A stretch of 64,000 nt of DNA from an uncultured Roseobacter sp. (GTDB taxonomy: Bacteria > Pseudomonadota > Alphaproteobacteria > Rhodobacterales > Rhodobacteraceae). The stretch covers positions 62,001 to 126,000 of the forward strand of contig CANMWT010000009.1 in the NCBI GenBank assembly GCA_947501635.1. Reading direction: 5' to 3'. Below the pieces are notes generated by a model. The model had not been told where the DNA came from. It made no database searches and saw only the letters and a list, made by a program, of their open reading frames with translations. Below, one piece after another: positions 53,354-61,705 of the stretch (positions within the stretch are counted from its first letter, which is position 1; each line of letters starts with the position of its first letter). Made by a program: the position numbers and the translations under genes.

Positions 53354-54169
53354 TTATTCGATCAAAGGGACACCTGTTGTGTCCTGCAACCATTCCGCTT
53401 CAATACCCGCAAGCGCACCACTGGCCTTCAAAGCGGCCAGCGCATCATCCACACAAGGCTTGAGCGGGCTACCTTCTTCCATAAGCATGCCGAATTGGTC
53501 AGGATTATCGCTTTGATCGGGTGCGAACTGGCCAATCACCTTTGATCCTTCGATCATCACCGCGCTGAGAAACAGTGCCGTGGGCAGATCGAACAAGGCA
53601 GCGTCAATCTGGTTGGCGGTGATCGCTGCATTGACGTCGGCATTGTCGCCGTACAGCAAAGGATCGCTTTGGGGCGCAATAACGTTCGCCAGTTTAGGCA
53701 CCGCCGTGGTCGTGCCAACAGCCCCCCATTTCAAAGCGCGCAGCGCCTCCAGCGTCGCGGGCGTGTCAGCCGCGTTCGCGCCCACAAGAACCGCCATGGG
53801 CGCTGTATAATAGGGCTCGGAGAAGTCAACGACCTGATCGCGTTCTGCGGTGATGGAATACTGCTGGATGTTAAGGTCGAAATTCTTGGCGCCAGGCTGG
53901 ATCGCCTCGTCAAAAGAAGACCTGACCCAAACGACATCTTCCGCCGCAAACCCCATTTCCGCAGCAACCGCAAAGGCAACAGCGGCTTCAAACCCCTTGC
54001 CGGCTTCGGGGGCATCGTCCAGGACCCAGGGAAAATAGGCGGGATTGCCGGTCGCGATGGTCAGCTTGCCATCAGTCAGCGTCTTCCCCGCCGCGCAATG
54101 CCCATCCGCGAAAGCAGCCGTCGTCGTGATCGCACATACGCTTAGCGCAAAAGCCAGCATTTTTGACAT
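53354..54169 (-). CDS. Amino-acid-type ABC solute-binding protein
   Basis: A 271-residue family 3 binding protein. The signal peptide MSKMLAFALSVCAITTTAAF is cleaved after AFA, before DGHCAAGKTL. The two-lobed domain starts with LTIATGNPAYFPWVLDD; the ligand-binding Asp/Ser region is FDLNIQQYSITAERDQVVDF, followed by SEPYYTAPMAVLV. Two Cys residues in the mature part (HCAAGKT, KPCVDD) could form a disulfide. First gene of the operon. Ligand not deducible. Confidence 0.9.
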   Translation of the reverse strand: MSKMLAFALSVCAITTTAAFADGHCAAGKTLTDGKLTIATGNPAYFPWVLDDAPEAGKGFEAAVAFAVAAEMGFAAEDVVWVRSSFDEAIQPGAKNFDLNIQQYSITAERDQVVDFSEPYYTAPMAVLVGANAADTPATLEALRALKWGAVGTTTAVPKLANVIAPQSDPLLYGDNADVNAAITANQIDAALFDLPTALFLSAVMIEGSKVIGQFAPDQSDNPDQFGMLMEEGSPLKPCVDDALAALKASGALAGIEAEWLQDTTGVPLIE

Positions 54170-54392
54170 GTCTCAGAACCTTCCTGTCGCGTTGTTTCAG
54201 ACAGGTTAGTAAGCGCCGCAATAGGTGTCCAGCGGCTTGCCACACGAAGCGATGCGATCAGCACAACACGCGATGCCCGCGATCAACAGTCCAGAACGAT
54301 TGCAGGGTTCACCCTGCCCCCCAGACAGCGTAGGCTGGCCCGCGCGAGCCCCCTCGGCGCCCCTTCCGCTCACGGCAGGGGCCCGCCCAAGC

Positions 54393-55319
54393 ATGAGAAC
54401 CGTTTTGACCAACGCCCTCCCCCGTCAGACATCCGGCGCAGATGCCAAAGCCTCTGATCCAGACGTGCCGCCGTTCAAGACACAGCTGCTCAAGTGGGTA
54501 GGCAACAAACAAAAGTTTGCGCATGACATCATCCGGCACTTCCCGACAGGCTTTGGCACCTACTACGAGCCCTTTTTGGGCTCAGGTGCGGTCATGGCCA
54601 CACTTTCCCCCCGCCGCGCCGTAGGATCAGATGTTTTCAAGCCACTGATCGAGATTTGGTGCACGCTCTCGGAGAACCCGCAGCAGCTTGTTGACTGGTA
54701 CAGCAGCAGGTATGCGCGCTACATGCAGGGTGATCGCATCATGCAATATGAGCAGATCAAGGCGGATTACAACGCGCAGCCGAACGGCGCGGATTTTCTG
54801 TTTCTGAGCCGCGCATGCTATGGCGGTGTCGTCAGGTTTCGCAAAAAAGACGGCTATATGTCCACACCGTGCGGCGCGCATATGCCGATCAAACCCGCTG
54901 CTTTTGCAAAACGCGTGGCGTTATGGTCAGACCGTCTTGCCGGCGCAAGCTTCGAACACTGCTCGTATCAAAGCATCATGGCGCGGGCAAAGCCGGGTGA
55001 CCTTGTATATTGCGACCCACCCTACGCGGACAGCCAGTCTATTCTCTATGGTGCGCAGGCGTTCAAGATGACAGAGCTGTTCGACGCGATCGAAGACTGC
55101 AAAGCACGGGGCGTATATGTCGCGCTCAGCCTTGATGGCACTAAAAAATCGGGACGGCATCTGTGCGCAGTCGATGTCCCGCATGGGCTTTTTGAAGAGG
55201 AAATCACGGTCAATCTGGGCAGATCCATGCTCAGACGGTTTCAGCTTGCCGGAAAGAGCCTCGAAGACGAGCTGGTAAGTGACCGGCTGCTGCTGAACTA
55301 CCAGCGGTGCGCGCGGTGA
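54393..55319 (+). CDS. D12-class N6-adenine DNA methyltransferase (Dam-like), no cognate nuclease seen
   Basis: A 308-residue methyltransferase. The AdoMet-binding motifs are LLKWVGNKQKFAHDII and YYEPFLGSGAVMATL (F-x-G-x-G), and the catalytic motif is YCDPPYADSQSI (DPPY). This order (motif X, I, target domain, IV) is that of the Dam/DpnM alpha group. The start at 54393 was chosen because the homologous part begins soon after; the frame runs open to 54225. No restriction endonuclease gene is adjacent. It ends 65 bases before tRNA-Ser, so it could lie just outside the island or be cargo of an older insertion. Target sequence unknown. Confidence 0.85.
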   Translation: MRTVLTNALPRQTSGADAKASDPDVPPFKTQLLKWVGNKQKFAHDIIRHFPTGFGTYYEPFLGSGAVMATLSPRRAVGSDVFKPLIEIWCTLSENPQQLVDWYSSRYARYMQGDRIMQYEQIKADYNAQPNGADFLFLSRACYGGVVRFRKKDGYMSTPCGAHMPIKPAAFAKRVALWSDRLAGASFEHCSYQSIMARAKPGDLVYCDPPYADSQSILYGAQAFKMTELFDAIEDCKARGVYVALSLDGTKKSGRHLCAVDVPHGLFEEEITVNLGRSMLRRFQLAGKSLEDELVSDRLLLNYQRCAR

Positions 55320-55384
55320 AACTTGCTTGAGAAAGCCGCGATTTGGACTTGTTTTCCACTTGGCCGACAGATAGACCGACCGGC

Positions 55385-55474
55385 GGAGACGTGGCCGAGT
55401 GGTCGAAGGCGCTCCCCTGCTAAGGGAGTAGGCGAGGAATCGTCTCGAGGGTTCGAATCCCTTCGTCTCCGCCA
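55385..55474 (+). tRNA. tRNA-Ser (anticodon GCT), CCA encoded
   Basis: A 90-base type II tRNA. The acceptor stem GGAGACG pairs with CGTCTCC, followed by discriminator G and encoded CCA (55472-55474). The anticodon loop CTGCTAA sits on a CTCCC/GGGAG stem. A long variable arm is present, and the T arm reads GGGTTCGAATCCC. It reads serine AGC/AGU codons. Its 3' end adjoins a tyrosine-integrase gene, marking the island attachment site. Confidence 0.97.
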
Positions 55475-55530
55475 TATTTTCACCTTAAGTCACTATATTT
55501 GCGTGTTTTTTTCGCACAATCAACGTAAGG

Positions 55531-55552
55531 GTTCCCACACATGTTCCCACAC
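55531..55552. repeat. Direct repeat GTTCCCACAC near the integrase, probable arm-type site
   Basis: GTTCCCACAC occurs at 55531-55540 and again at 55543-55552, a 12-base period, between the tRNA 3' end and the integrase gene. Direct repeats of this kind next to a tRNA attachment site are typical integrase arm-type binding sites. Interpretation by position. Confidence 0.5.
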
Positions 55553-55574
55553 CCAACCATCAGTCGATGGTGTA

Positions 55575-56612
55575 TTATTCAATCAAGTCGTCTGGGTCTT
55601 CACCTGTCACAAGCTTACGCTGGTCGTCCCGGTTGATTTGACCATAGTTGCGCAAAGTCGTCAGAACGTCGGTATGCCCAAGATTCTGTGACGTAGCGAC
55701 CAACTCCGCAACCGATTTGCAATTCCGGGCAATGTGACGGGAGAGCATGTGTCGGAACGAATGCGGACCGAACGCCTGCAAGCCTGCAGCCTTGAAAGCA
55801 GCGTTGACAATCTTGCGGACGGGTTCTGTCGTTGTCCAGTTGCGGCGCTTAAATCCGCTTGCCTTAAAGCCGTCGTTGCCCTCTGCTTCAAGCGCCGTCG
55901 CCGGAAAGAGCGGGTCATCAGGGCCAAAAAGCGCCACTTCGTCGAGATACGTCAACCATCTGGCGAGGACCTCTTCGGCCTCCTTGAAGCCTTTGGCGAA
56001 AAACGTGTCGATGGACTTGCCGCGCTTCGTGGCGACCTCACGCGGGTTTTGAGTGACGGATTTATCCTCAACGTCCACATGCTTGATTTTAAGCGAGATC
56101 AGCGCGCCCACGCGGATGCCAGTCAGACAAAGAAGGGCGAAAATTGCCTTGTCCCGCAATTCGCGTGGCGTGGCGTCAGGCATCATGGCGAGAGTGCGTT
56201 GCGCCTGCTTCATGCTCGGAGCCGGGCGATGCGGCGCCGCGCGGGCCTCCGCCTCATCGCGCAGGGACAGGCGGAAGTATTCGGCATCCGCGAGTTTGAC
56301 CCGCCGACGAAACCCGTCTTGCTGAGACAGCCAGATCACGAACTCACGCATAGTTGCCATGATCGCTCTGCGGGTGGACTTGCTGAGAGACTGTCCGGTT
56401 GCCGTCTTCGCCTGTTCGAGATGTGCGCGAAAACCCATTGCCCAGTCGATGTGGAATTTGGCAAAATCTTTGCGCCCGTTCCACACATCGAAGCGTTCGA
56501 GTGCGGAAATCTCGCGGTCCAGAGTTCTTTCGGAAAGCTGCTTGGCGTGCTTGCGGTAATTCAGAAAGTCGCGCTTGGTGCGCTCGTTCTTCTCGTTCGG
56601 ACGTTTGGTCAT
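55575..56612 (-). CDS. Tyrosine recombinase/integrase of the tRNA-Ser island
   Basis: A 345-residue integrase. The N-terminal half is an arm/core-binding domain (ALERFDVWNGRKDFAKFHID, STRRAIMATMREFVIWLSQQ). The catalytic domain has the expected residues: Arg in CLTGIRVGALISLK, Lys in the ATKRGKS segment, HSFRHMLSRH (H-x-x-R), His in NLGHTDVLTTL, and Tyr in LRNYGQIN. It is directed toward the tRNA and would integrate at its 3' end. All catalytic residues are intact, so the element may still be mobile if its right end is present. Confidence 0.92.
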   Translation of the reverse strand: MTKRPNEKNERTKRDFLNYRKHAKQLSERTLDREISALERFDVWNGRKDFAKFHIDWAMGFRAHLEQAKTATGQSLSKSTRRAIMATMREFVIWLSQQDGFRRRVKLADAEYFRLSLRDEAEARAAPHRPAPSMKQAQRTLAMMPDATPRELRDKAIFALLCLTGIRVGALISLKIKHVDVEDKSVTQNPREVATKRGKSIDTFFAKGFKEAEEVLARWLTYLDEVALFGPDDPLFPATALEAEGNDGFKASGFKRRNWTTTEPVRKIVNAAFKAAGLQAFGPHSFRHMLSRHIARNCKSVAELVATSQNLGHTDVLTTLRNYGQINRDDQRKLVTGEDPDDLIE

Positions 56613-56790
56613 CTCGGCGCCTTTCTGCTGCGAATATGAAGGTCACAAAGTGGGGTATTGGATGGGAGCATGAAGTGGAAATTCAGGGGGGCCAGTGTCC
56701 ACCACCTTAATGTTGAGTCTTGTGCTGGAATTGCAGGCGGAGGCCCGGCGCAATTGCGGCGTTCGAGATGGCGGGCAAGTGGCTTTCCCC

Positions 56791-57201
56791 TTAGTCTTCA
56801 TCAATCAGCTCCAGCTTGTTGCGCAGGGCAGAAAGCTGCGATTTGGCGACCGGTTTGTTCATCACGCCCTCGCACTCGATACAGATCGCCTTCAGGGCGA
56901 CGCGCGTCCCATTCGACCGGCACGTCGCGAAACCGCCCGCAGCGGCGCGCGATTGTCGGCACCGCAAACAGAAAAACTCATGCAAAGCCACTTCAGTCTT
57001 TCGGTCGGCGCGTTTCTTCTTGATAAAGGCGATCAGATCGTCTCCACGAACTAGCGCGGGACGCTCAACCGCAAAAACCGGCAAACCCTGCTTGATCCAG
57101 CTGCGAACGGTGCGGGTTGTAACGCCTGTCACCTCCGCGACTTCCGGGACCTGGTAGCAGCGGAGGGACTTGATACCCGTCAGGCGTGCTGACTTCGGCA
57201 T
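56791..57201 (-). CDS. Helix-turn-helix protein with Cys-rich C-terminal segment
   Basis: A 136-residue protein. The N-terminal MerR/excisionase-like HTH is CYQVPEVAEVTGVTTRTVRS followed by WIKQGLPV. A middle part with FIKKKRADRKTEVALHEFFC leads to a cysteine-rich stretch (CLRCRQSRAA, then CIECEGVMN) that could bind zinc, as CxxC pairs about 40 residues apart. Encoded 10 bases after the small AlpA-like protein, so the two form an operon near the integrase. It probably regulates excision or island genes. Not recognised beyond the HTH. Confidence 0.7.
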   Translation of the reverse strand: MPKSARLTGIKSLRCYQVPEVAEVTGVTTRTVRSWIKQGLPVFAVERPALVRGDDLIAFIKKKRADRKTEVALHEFFCLRCRQSRAAAGGFATCRSNGTRVALKAICIECEGVMNKPVAKSQLSALRNKLELIDED

Positions 57202-57211
57202 GACCGGGCCC

Positions 57212-57424
57212 CTATGCTTTGGGGCCGGTTTCGTTACGGATCAGCCACTCGCGGATCGCGTCCACCCGGATCAGGCGGCGGGTGCCGATCTTGATGCTGG
57301 GCAGGTCGCCTTTCGCAAGGGCTGCGTAAAACGTCGTGCGCCCCACGCCGGCAAGGCGCGCACCCTCGTCTGGCGAGACGGCGATCGGAGGTAGCGGGCG
57401 GTTCGGTTCAACAGTGTTCGTCAT
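57212..57424 (-). CDS. AlpA/excisionase-like HTH protein
   Basis: A 70-residue protein of the AlpA/MerR excisionase type: SPDEGARLAGVGRTTFYAAL, then LPSIKIGTRRLIRVDAIREW. Small proteins of this type control integrase expression or act as recombination directionality factors in tRNA-integrated islands. Located between the integrase and the two-gene module, same strand as both. Initiator ATG at 57424 with AGGAGAATG context. Confidence 0.8.
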   Translation of the reverse strand: MTNTVEPNRPLPPIAVSPDEGARLAGVGRTTFYAALAKGDLPSIKIGTRRLIRVDAIREWLIRNETGPKA

Positions 57425-57505
57425 GGCTCATTCTCCTGTGTAAGAGCATGAGCGGACCCTGACGGACGCAAGTCAGACAGGAACAGAAGCGAGGTTTCCG
57501 TCCAG

Positions 57506-58324
57506 TTATTGTCCAGTTCGTATCTTGCTGACGTAGTCGCGGACGAGAGAGGTTGATGGAGGCTTTTGACCGGGGTTCAACTCAATGAATTTGGATAGAA
57601 CAGCTTTGGCTTCCGCATTCCGGCCGTCGAAAGCCATGCCGCTCGTCATGCGCTCATTGATTAAACTGGTAAGCGTTTCACCGTAGCGGTTCGGTGCGCC
57701 GCCTGGGTTCTTGCGCGCAGCGCCCACCAGATCCCGGAGATCGGCAATGGACCGAAATCCTGCGCCCAAAGTGTCGAGTTCGATCGCATCGGATAATGGC
57801 ACGGTCTTCATTCCCGGCACTTGCAAAATACCGATCGCCGACAGGATCAGTTGATAGGTCGATCGAGGTTCACGTGCCAGCACAGCCGAAACCTCTGCTG
57901 CATCGTCTTCGGTTTGCAAGGTGCCATGGAAATAGATCGCTATATCGCAAGCTTCACTTGTTACCCTACCCACACGGCACGTGGCGCCTGCCAAAGGCGA
58001 GGGCTTGCGCGCGCGACACTCGAAGGCGTCGGCCAACGCTGCGATGATCTTGGGCACATTGGCGCGCACTGCAGCAATCTCGCTCATATCGACCGGAACG
58101 AACCCCGCTTCAGCACAAAAGTACCCGTCGCGCCCGTCATGATGAACGATCTCGGCATCGTGTAAAGCGTCGCAGTTTGGACAAGGCATGGACTGGATCA
58201 CACCGGCTGCTTCAAGAAATCCATCGGTCAAAAGAGCCTCGAAACATGGTTCATCAATGTAAGCCGAGGCGGCAACCTTCCGCCCTTGTGCTGCGATTTC
58301 GCAAAGCAACGCGATAGGTTGCAC
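57506..58324 (-). CDS. Island protein of unknown function with CPNC zinc-like motif
   Basis: A 272-residue protein not recognised. It has a CPNCDALHDAE segment resembling a zinc knuckle, with a further HH and Cys (EIVHHDGRDGYFC) that could complete a metal site. The middle includes PSTYQLILSAIG-like (RSTYQLILSAIGILQVPGMK) and the end is SLVRDYVSKIRTGQ. GTG start at 58324 sits directly against the stop of the next-upstream gene (TGA then GTG), so the two proteins are made together. Located between island integrase/regulators and an empty region; likely cargo. No signal peptide or membrane segment. Function unknown; a defence or regulatory role would be speculation. Confidence 0.6.
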   Translation of the reverse strand: MQPIALLCEIAAQGRKVAASAYIDEPCFEALLTDGFLEAAGVIQSMPCPNCDALHDAEIVHHDGRDGYFCAEAGFVPVDMSEIAAVRANVPKIIAALADAFECRARKPSPLAGATCRVGRVTSEACDIAIYFHGTLQTEDDAAEVSAVLAREPRSTYQLILSAIGILQVPGMKTVPLSDAIELDTLGAGFRSIADLRDLVGAARKNPGGAPNRYGETLTSLINERMTSGMAFDGRNAEAKAVLSKFIELNPGQKPPSTSLVRDYVSKIRTGQ

Positions 58325-59545
58325 TCACCCTGCCTCCAGAACATCGAACTCTTCGAAAGCAGGAGCGAGAAGGCCCCATCGCTCCAGCAAACCAAAGATA
58401 AACTGCCTGTCACTTTCGGTTGTGTTCGGAGAGGTAGTGGTGTTTGGCAGGCGCAGGGTCACTGTCAGGGTGCGTTGGCGTTTGCCCTCCTGAGCGGCGA
58501 GAATGATCCGGATCGTTGCCGCAAGGATCGTCCAGCTGCCCGCTCGCAACGGTGATGTGTTTCCGAAACGCCTATCCAGAAATTCGTGGATTGATTCAAC
58601 CTCGCCGCGCTTTTCAAATCGTGCGATACCGCCGTTCGTGTCCGCGAAATCCAGCGATGATATTTCGACCCGTGCGATGCCGTCCGACGGGACGACTTCG
58701 AAGTCAGGTTCCCTCTTCAAGAGTTTCAAAAAAACGTCCCGACGCGGGACTTCGACAGGCGGCTTTGAATGTGGCGCAAAGTTCTTTGAAAACACCGTTG
58801 AGAATTGGTCGCGCACCTTTTTGCCGCCGCGCGCGCAAATCTCGACAAGCCGTGACTTCGGATCGCAGGCGACGCCCACTTCCAACACCTTCGCAACAAC
58901 CTGCCGCTCCAGTGTATCTGACACTCCGAAGCCCAACTCACTTTCGGCGCGCTCTTCAACGTAGATCGTCGCGTGTGTGAATGTCGTCTCTTCGCCGGTG
59001 ACGGCGTGCGTGCGAACAGTTTCGTACCAATCCGCAACGTGCTTTCGATGCTTGGGCAGGTCTAGCACGGCTAAAGTATCCGCTAGGAATGCAGCGCGTG
59101 CGCCTTCGTTTTCGAGGGTCCAAGGCCGCCCATCGTCATCAAATTGAAAGGTAGACCAGTTTTGCCCACCGTGCCGCCGCGACATCGACGCCTGCACCTC
59201 AATGCGGTTGAGCAGGATCGGGTGCTCAATTGCGATAAACAACAAGATGTCCTGAATGCCATGCAGCCCTTCGATGTCGATCTCCTCGCCGGAGCAGACC
59301 TGCTCTGCCGCGATCAAACCAACCTTGTCTGACAGTGTCGCCAGCAAATCTAGTTCAGCCTTTATCGCGTCCTGGCGTTTTTCGGGGAGTTCTGCGATCA
59401 ACTGCTCTATCGAGCGCACCAGTTCAGTTCCTCGACCCGCGCCCCTCCAATCGAAGTCGACGGACGCGGGCACGTCTTTGGACCCGAAATAGCGTTTTAG
59501 CCGTTCGGCGGGAGACTTTCGAATAAAGCCACTGAATGACGCCAT
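58325..59545 (-). CDS. Island protein of unknown function, coupled to the CPNC protein
   Basis: A 406-residue soluble protein not recognised. The first 100 residues are helical (RGTELVRSIEQLIAELPEKR, DAIKAELDLLATLSDK). The central part has mixed alpha/beta character (THATIYVEERAESELGFGVS), and the last third is charged (VEISSLDFADTNGGIARFEK) with LTVTLRLPNTTTSPNTTESD near the end. The start at 59545 (MASFSGFIRK) has AAAGGC upstream and is preferred to a longer TTG form. Followed with no gap by the CPNC protein. The pair behaves as a single module. No nuclease, helicase or toxin signature is visible to me. Confidence 0.6.
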   Translation of the reverse strand: MASFSGFIRKSPAERLKRYFGSKDVPASVDFDWRGAGRGTELVRSIEQLIAELPEKRQDAIKAELDLLATLSDKVGLIAAEQVCSGEEIDIEGLHGIQDILLFIAIEHPILLNRIEVQASMSRRHGGQNWSTFQFDDDGRPWTLENEGARAAFLADTLAVLDLPKHRKHVADWYETVRTHAVTGEETTFTHATIYVEERAESELGFGVSDTLERQVVAKVLEVGVACDPKSRLVEICARGGKKVRDQFSTVFSKNFAPHSKPPVEVPRRDVFLKLLKREPDFEVVPSDGIARVEISSLDFADTNGGIARFEKRGEVESIHEFLDRRFGNTSPLRAGSWTILAATIRIILAAQEGKRQRTLTVTLRLPNTTTSPNTTESDRQFIFGLLERWGLLAPAFEEFDVLEAG

Positions 59546-59987
59546 ATATTGTGCCTTTTGCAAATTGCGCCGTATATATGGGGTTAATTAGTTTCCATTA
59601 CAAGCTGCGCATATTCGTTTGGGTTCTGTCGAGGCAGCTTCGGAATGCGAGAGTGCGATCTTCGATCTGATCGGTTTCTGAGCGCCTAATCAGGATTCAA
59701 GCGTGGCGCTAAGCATCGCGTGAGCATGTCTTCGATCGCAAGTGCGGCTAACGACAAGCCGATGCTGTTAGCCGCGATGCAGCGAAAAAAGCGGCCGACT
59801 GTTTAAAACGCAGCGAGTTTTAAAGCCCCAATTTCCGATTTGCGGACAAAGCAGCCGCTCGCTACGAGAACGTTTGGACTAAAAGAGTGCCGCCTGCCGC
59901 TAGATATTTGACAGTTGACCTTACAATCTAGTCTAGGATTAACCTTCTCTACCGTAACGCGTGCACCAACCTGGAGGGCAAAGGGTC
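59546..59987. other. Intergenic region without identifiable gene
   Basis: About 440 bases between the two-gene module and the MFS gene. The stretch near 59560 (CCGTATATATGGGG) is promoter-like for the minus strand. A 72-codon minus-strand frame (59803-60021) overlaps the MFS start and has no support. No repeat of the tRNA end was found here by eye. Confidence 0.5.
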
Positions 59988-61118
59988 TTGAAAACAGATG
60001 AAGACCGGGGATGGCGGGCAATTATCGGGTCTTCGTCGATTATGTCTTTGGCGCTTCTGGGTGATGCGCTGCTTTACGCCGTCCTACCAGCATACGCATC
60101 TGACTTCGGGCTCACTTTGCCTTGGGTTGGCGTCATGCTGTCCGCAAACCGGTTTGTCCGAGTGTTTGCTTATGGCTTAATCGCGCGTCTGGCCGTTGGT
60201 TTGGGTTTGCGAAAAACGTGCTTATGGGCGGCTGTCACAGCGACTATATCAACGGCAGCTTATGGTCTTGTCGAGGGTCCCGCTTTGCTACTCGGCGCGC
60301 GAATACTATGGGGTCTTACTTACGCCAGTCTTGTACTGGCTACTTTGTCTTACGCATTAGAGTATCGCGAAAAAGTCGGAACCCGTGTTGGTGTCGGGCA
60401 GGCTATTCAAAGAACTGGACCTATCTTGGCATTGTTCGGTGGTGCATGGCTGGTCGGACAATCCGGACCTCAAATGGCCTTTGTAATTTTGGCCATTCCT
60501 ACAGCTTTAGGTATTTTTATCGCATTGAAACTGCCGCGAGATGTTTCGAAGACAAAAGCTGCAACGAAACCCCCGGCCCTTTCACGCCCCAAGCCAATTG
60601 ACGTGCTGTTCTTCTTACAGGGCTATGGAGTGGACGGAGTATTCGCAATTACAATCACATTGATCTTTGCGCGGGAGGCAGATCTTTCTACCGCAGTAAT
60701 GAGCGGTAGCGCACTGCTGGCCATGCGGCATTTTGGTGAGGCCATTGCGGCACCGGTATTCGGAGCAATCGCAGACAAGTTCGGAGCACGAAAGGTATTC
60801 ATAATTGCTGCCATTTTAACAATGCTCGGGTTTGTCCTTGTCGCAGTCGGGGTCACGGTGATTGGTGCTTTGGTGATGCTACTTTTTCGAGGTGCATTGG
60901 CCTCCCTTGGGCCCGCAGCGATTGCAGCCGATCTAAATACAGAAGAGGATGCAATTGGCCCACTAGCCCGAATGCAGGCATGGCGAGACTTGGGGGCTGC
61001 GCTCGGACCTTTGGCTACAGGGTTTTTGCTTGCCTATTTGTCCGCTGAGGTTCAGCACGGGATTGTCGCATCCGCTTTGACATTCGGAATACTCTATTGG
61101 ATAACTACGCGGCGCTGA
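59988..61118 (+). CDS. Major facilitator superfamily transporter
   Basis: A 376-residue polytopic membrane protein with about eleven to twelve helices. The first segment is SSSIMSLALLGDALLYAVLP; the conserved loop after helix 2 is degenerate (ANRFVRVFAYGLIARLAVGL); a second-half counterpart is GAIADKFGARKVFIIAA, the MFS signature loop. Likely a small-molecule exporter or permease; substrate unknown. The start TTG at 59988 follows GGAGGG closely; a GTG at 59961 is an alternative. Base composition looks lower in G+C than in the preceding operons, suggesting acquired DNA. No partner gene adjoins it. Confidence 0.82.
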   Translation: MKTDEDRGWRAIIGSSSIMSLALLGDALLYAVLPAYASDFGLTLPWVGVMLSANRFVRVFAYGLIARLAVGLGLRKTCLWAAVTATISTAAYGLVEGPALLLGARILWGLTYASLVLATLSYALEYREKVGTRVGVGQAIQRTGPILALFGGAWLVGQSGPQMAFVILAIPTALGIFIALKLPRDVSKTKAATKPPALSRPKPIDVLFFLQGYGVDGVFAITITLIFAREADLSTAVMSGSALLAMRHFGEAIAAPVFGAIADKFGARKVFIIAAILTMLGFVLVAVGVTVIGALVMLLFRGALASLGPAAIAADLNTEEDAIGPLARMQAWRDLGAALGPLATGFLLAYLSAEVQHGIVASALTFGILYWITTRR

Positions 61119-61151
61119 CATTTGGAACGCGACTCGGCAAACCGCTGATAA

Positions 61152-61379
61152 TCAGCACAGTGTCGCATTTAGGTCGGTCTGTTCAGTCAGCAGTTCCGAG
61201 ACGTTGGCTTTGAGAATGGCATAACTGACATTGCCAAAAAGAACCTGCCGACCTTCATTTAGAATGTAAGTCGGGCTGCCGCGAACGTTGATCGACTGTG
61301 CAAGTTCATAGTCAGCAGCTACCCGAACACAACTCTCTTCTTGTCGAAGGGATCGCAAAATCCAGGGTATGATCCCCAA
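61152..61379 (-). pseudogene. Thioredoxin/DsbA-fold C-terminal remnant
   Basis: A 75-residue frame whose C-terminal part, AADYELAQSINVRGSPTYIL followed by NEGRQVLFG, matches the cis-Pro region of DsbA/thioredoxin-type oxidoreductases (G-[ST]-P-T). The N-terminal active-site Cys pair is missing. Upstream on the same strand (61380-61705) other frames have short plausible pieces broken by stop codons, so an ancestral gene has probably decayed by truncation and frameshift. Lies between the island-side MFS gene and the DUF4105 gene, in a plausible island-end scar. Confidence 0.5.
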
Positions 61380-61705
61380 TCGGAGTCAGCACCAACAGCC
61401 TAGCGGCCAACTGAGCGAAGTTATCAGCTATTGGTCGGCTTTGTCCGCACCTCCGGCGCACGACCAGATTTTTCGAACGACAGGTGCTGCTGGAAAGCGC
61501 GTCGACAATCAGCAGGGAGGTGCGTTGCAAGGTACAGCCACGAATACACAGAAATCCGCTACTGCAAGCATGACTTGCCCATACAGTTTGGAGCCGAATT
61601 ATTGGGCTGCAACAGTTATGTGAGGATACGCCGATTGCGCCATGCGACTTCAGAAAAGCGTGAAGCCGCTTATTCCTCCAACCTCCTTTTGTTTCCGAAG
61701 AACGA
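61380..61705. other. Gene-free stretch upstream of the thioredoxin-fold remnant
   Basis: About 320 bases with no intact gene. Minus-strand frames contain stops in all three registers; pieces read as remnants of the upstream part of the decayed oxidoreductase, but the match is too weak to assign. No terminator or repeat was seen. Confidence 0.4.

Noticed and set aside
54206-54412. 68-codon minus-strand frame ending in a Cys-rich segment upstream of the methyltransferase
   Set aside because: No ribosome site and partly overlaps the methyltransferase start; could be real but cannot be supported.
55323-55691. 122-codon plus-strand frame covering tRNA-Ser
   Set aside because: It translates through a clear tRNA gene and ends inside the integrase region; no evidence of a protein.
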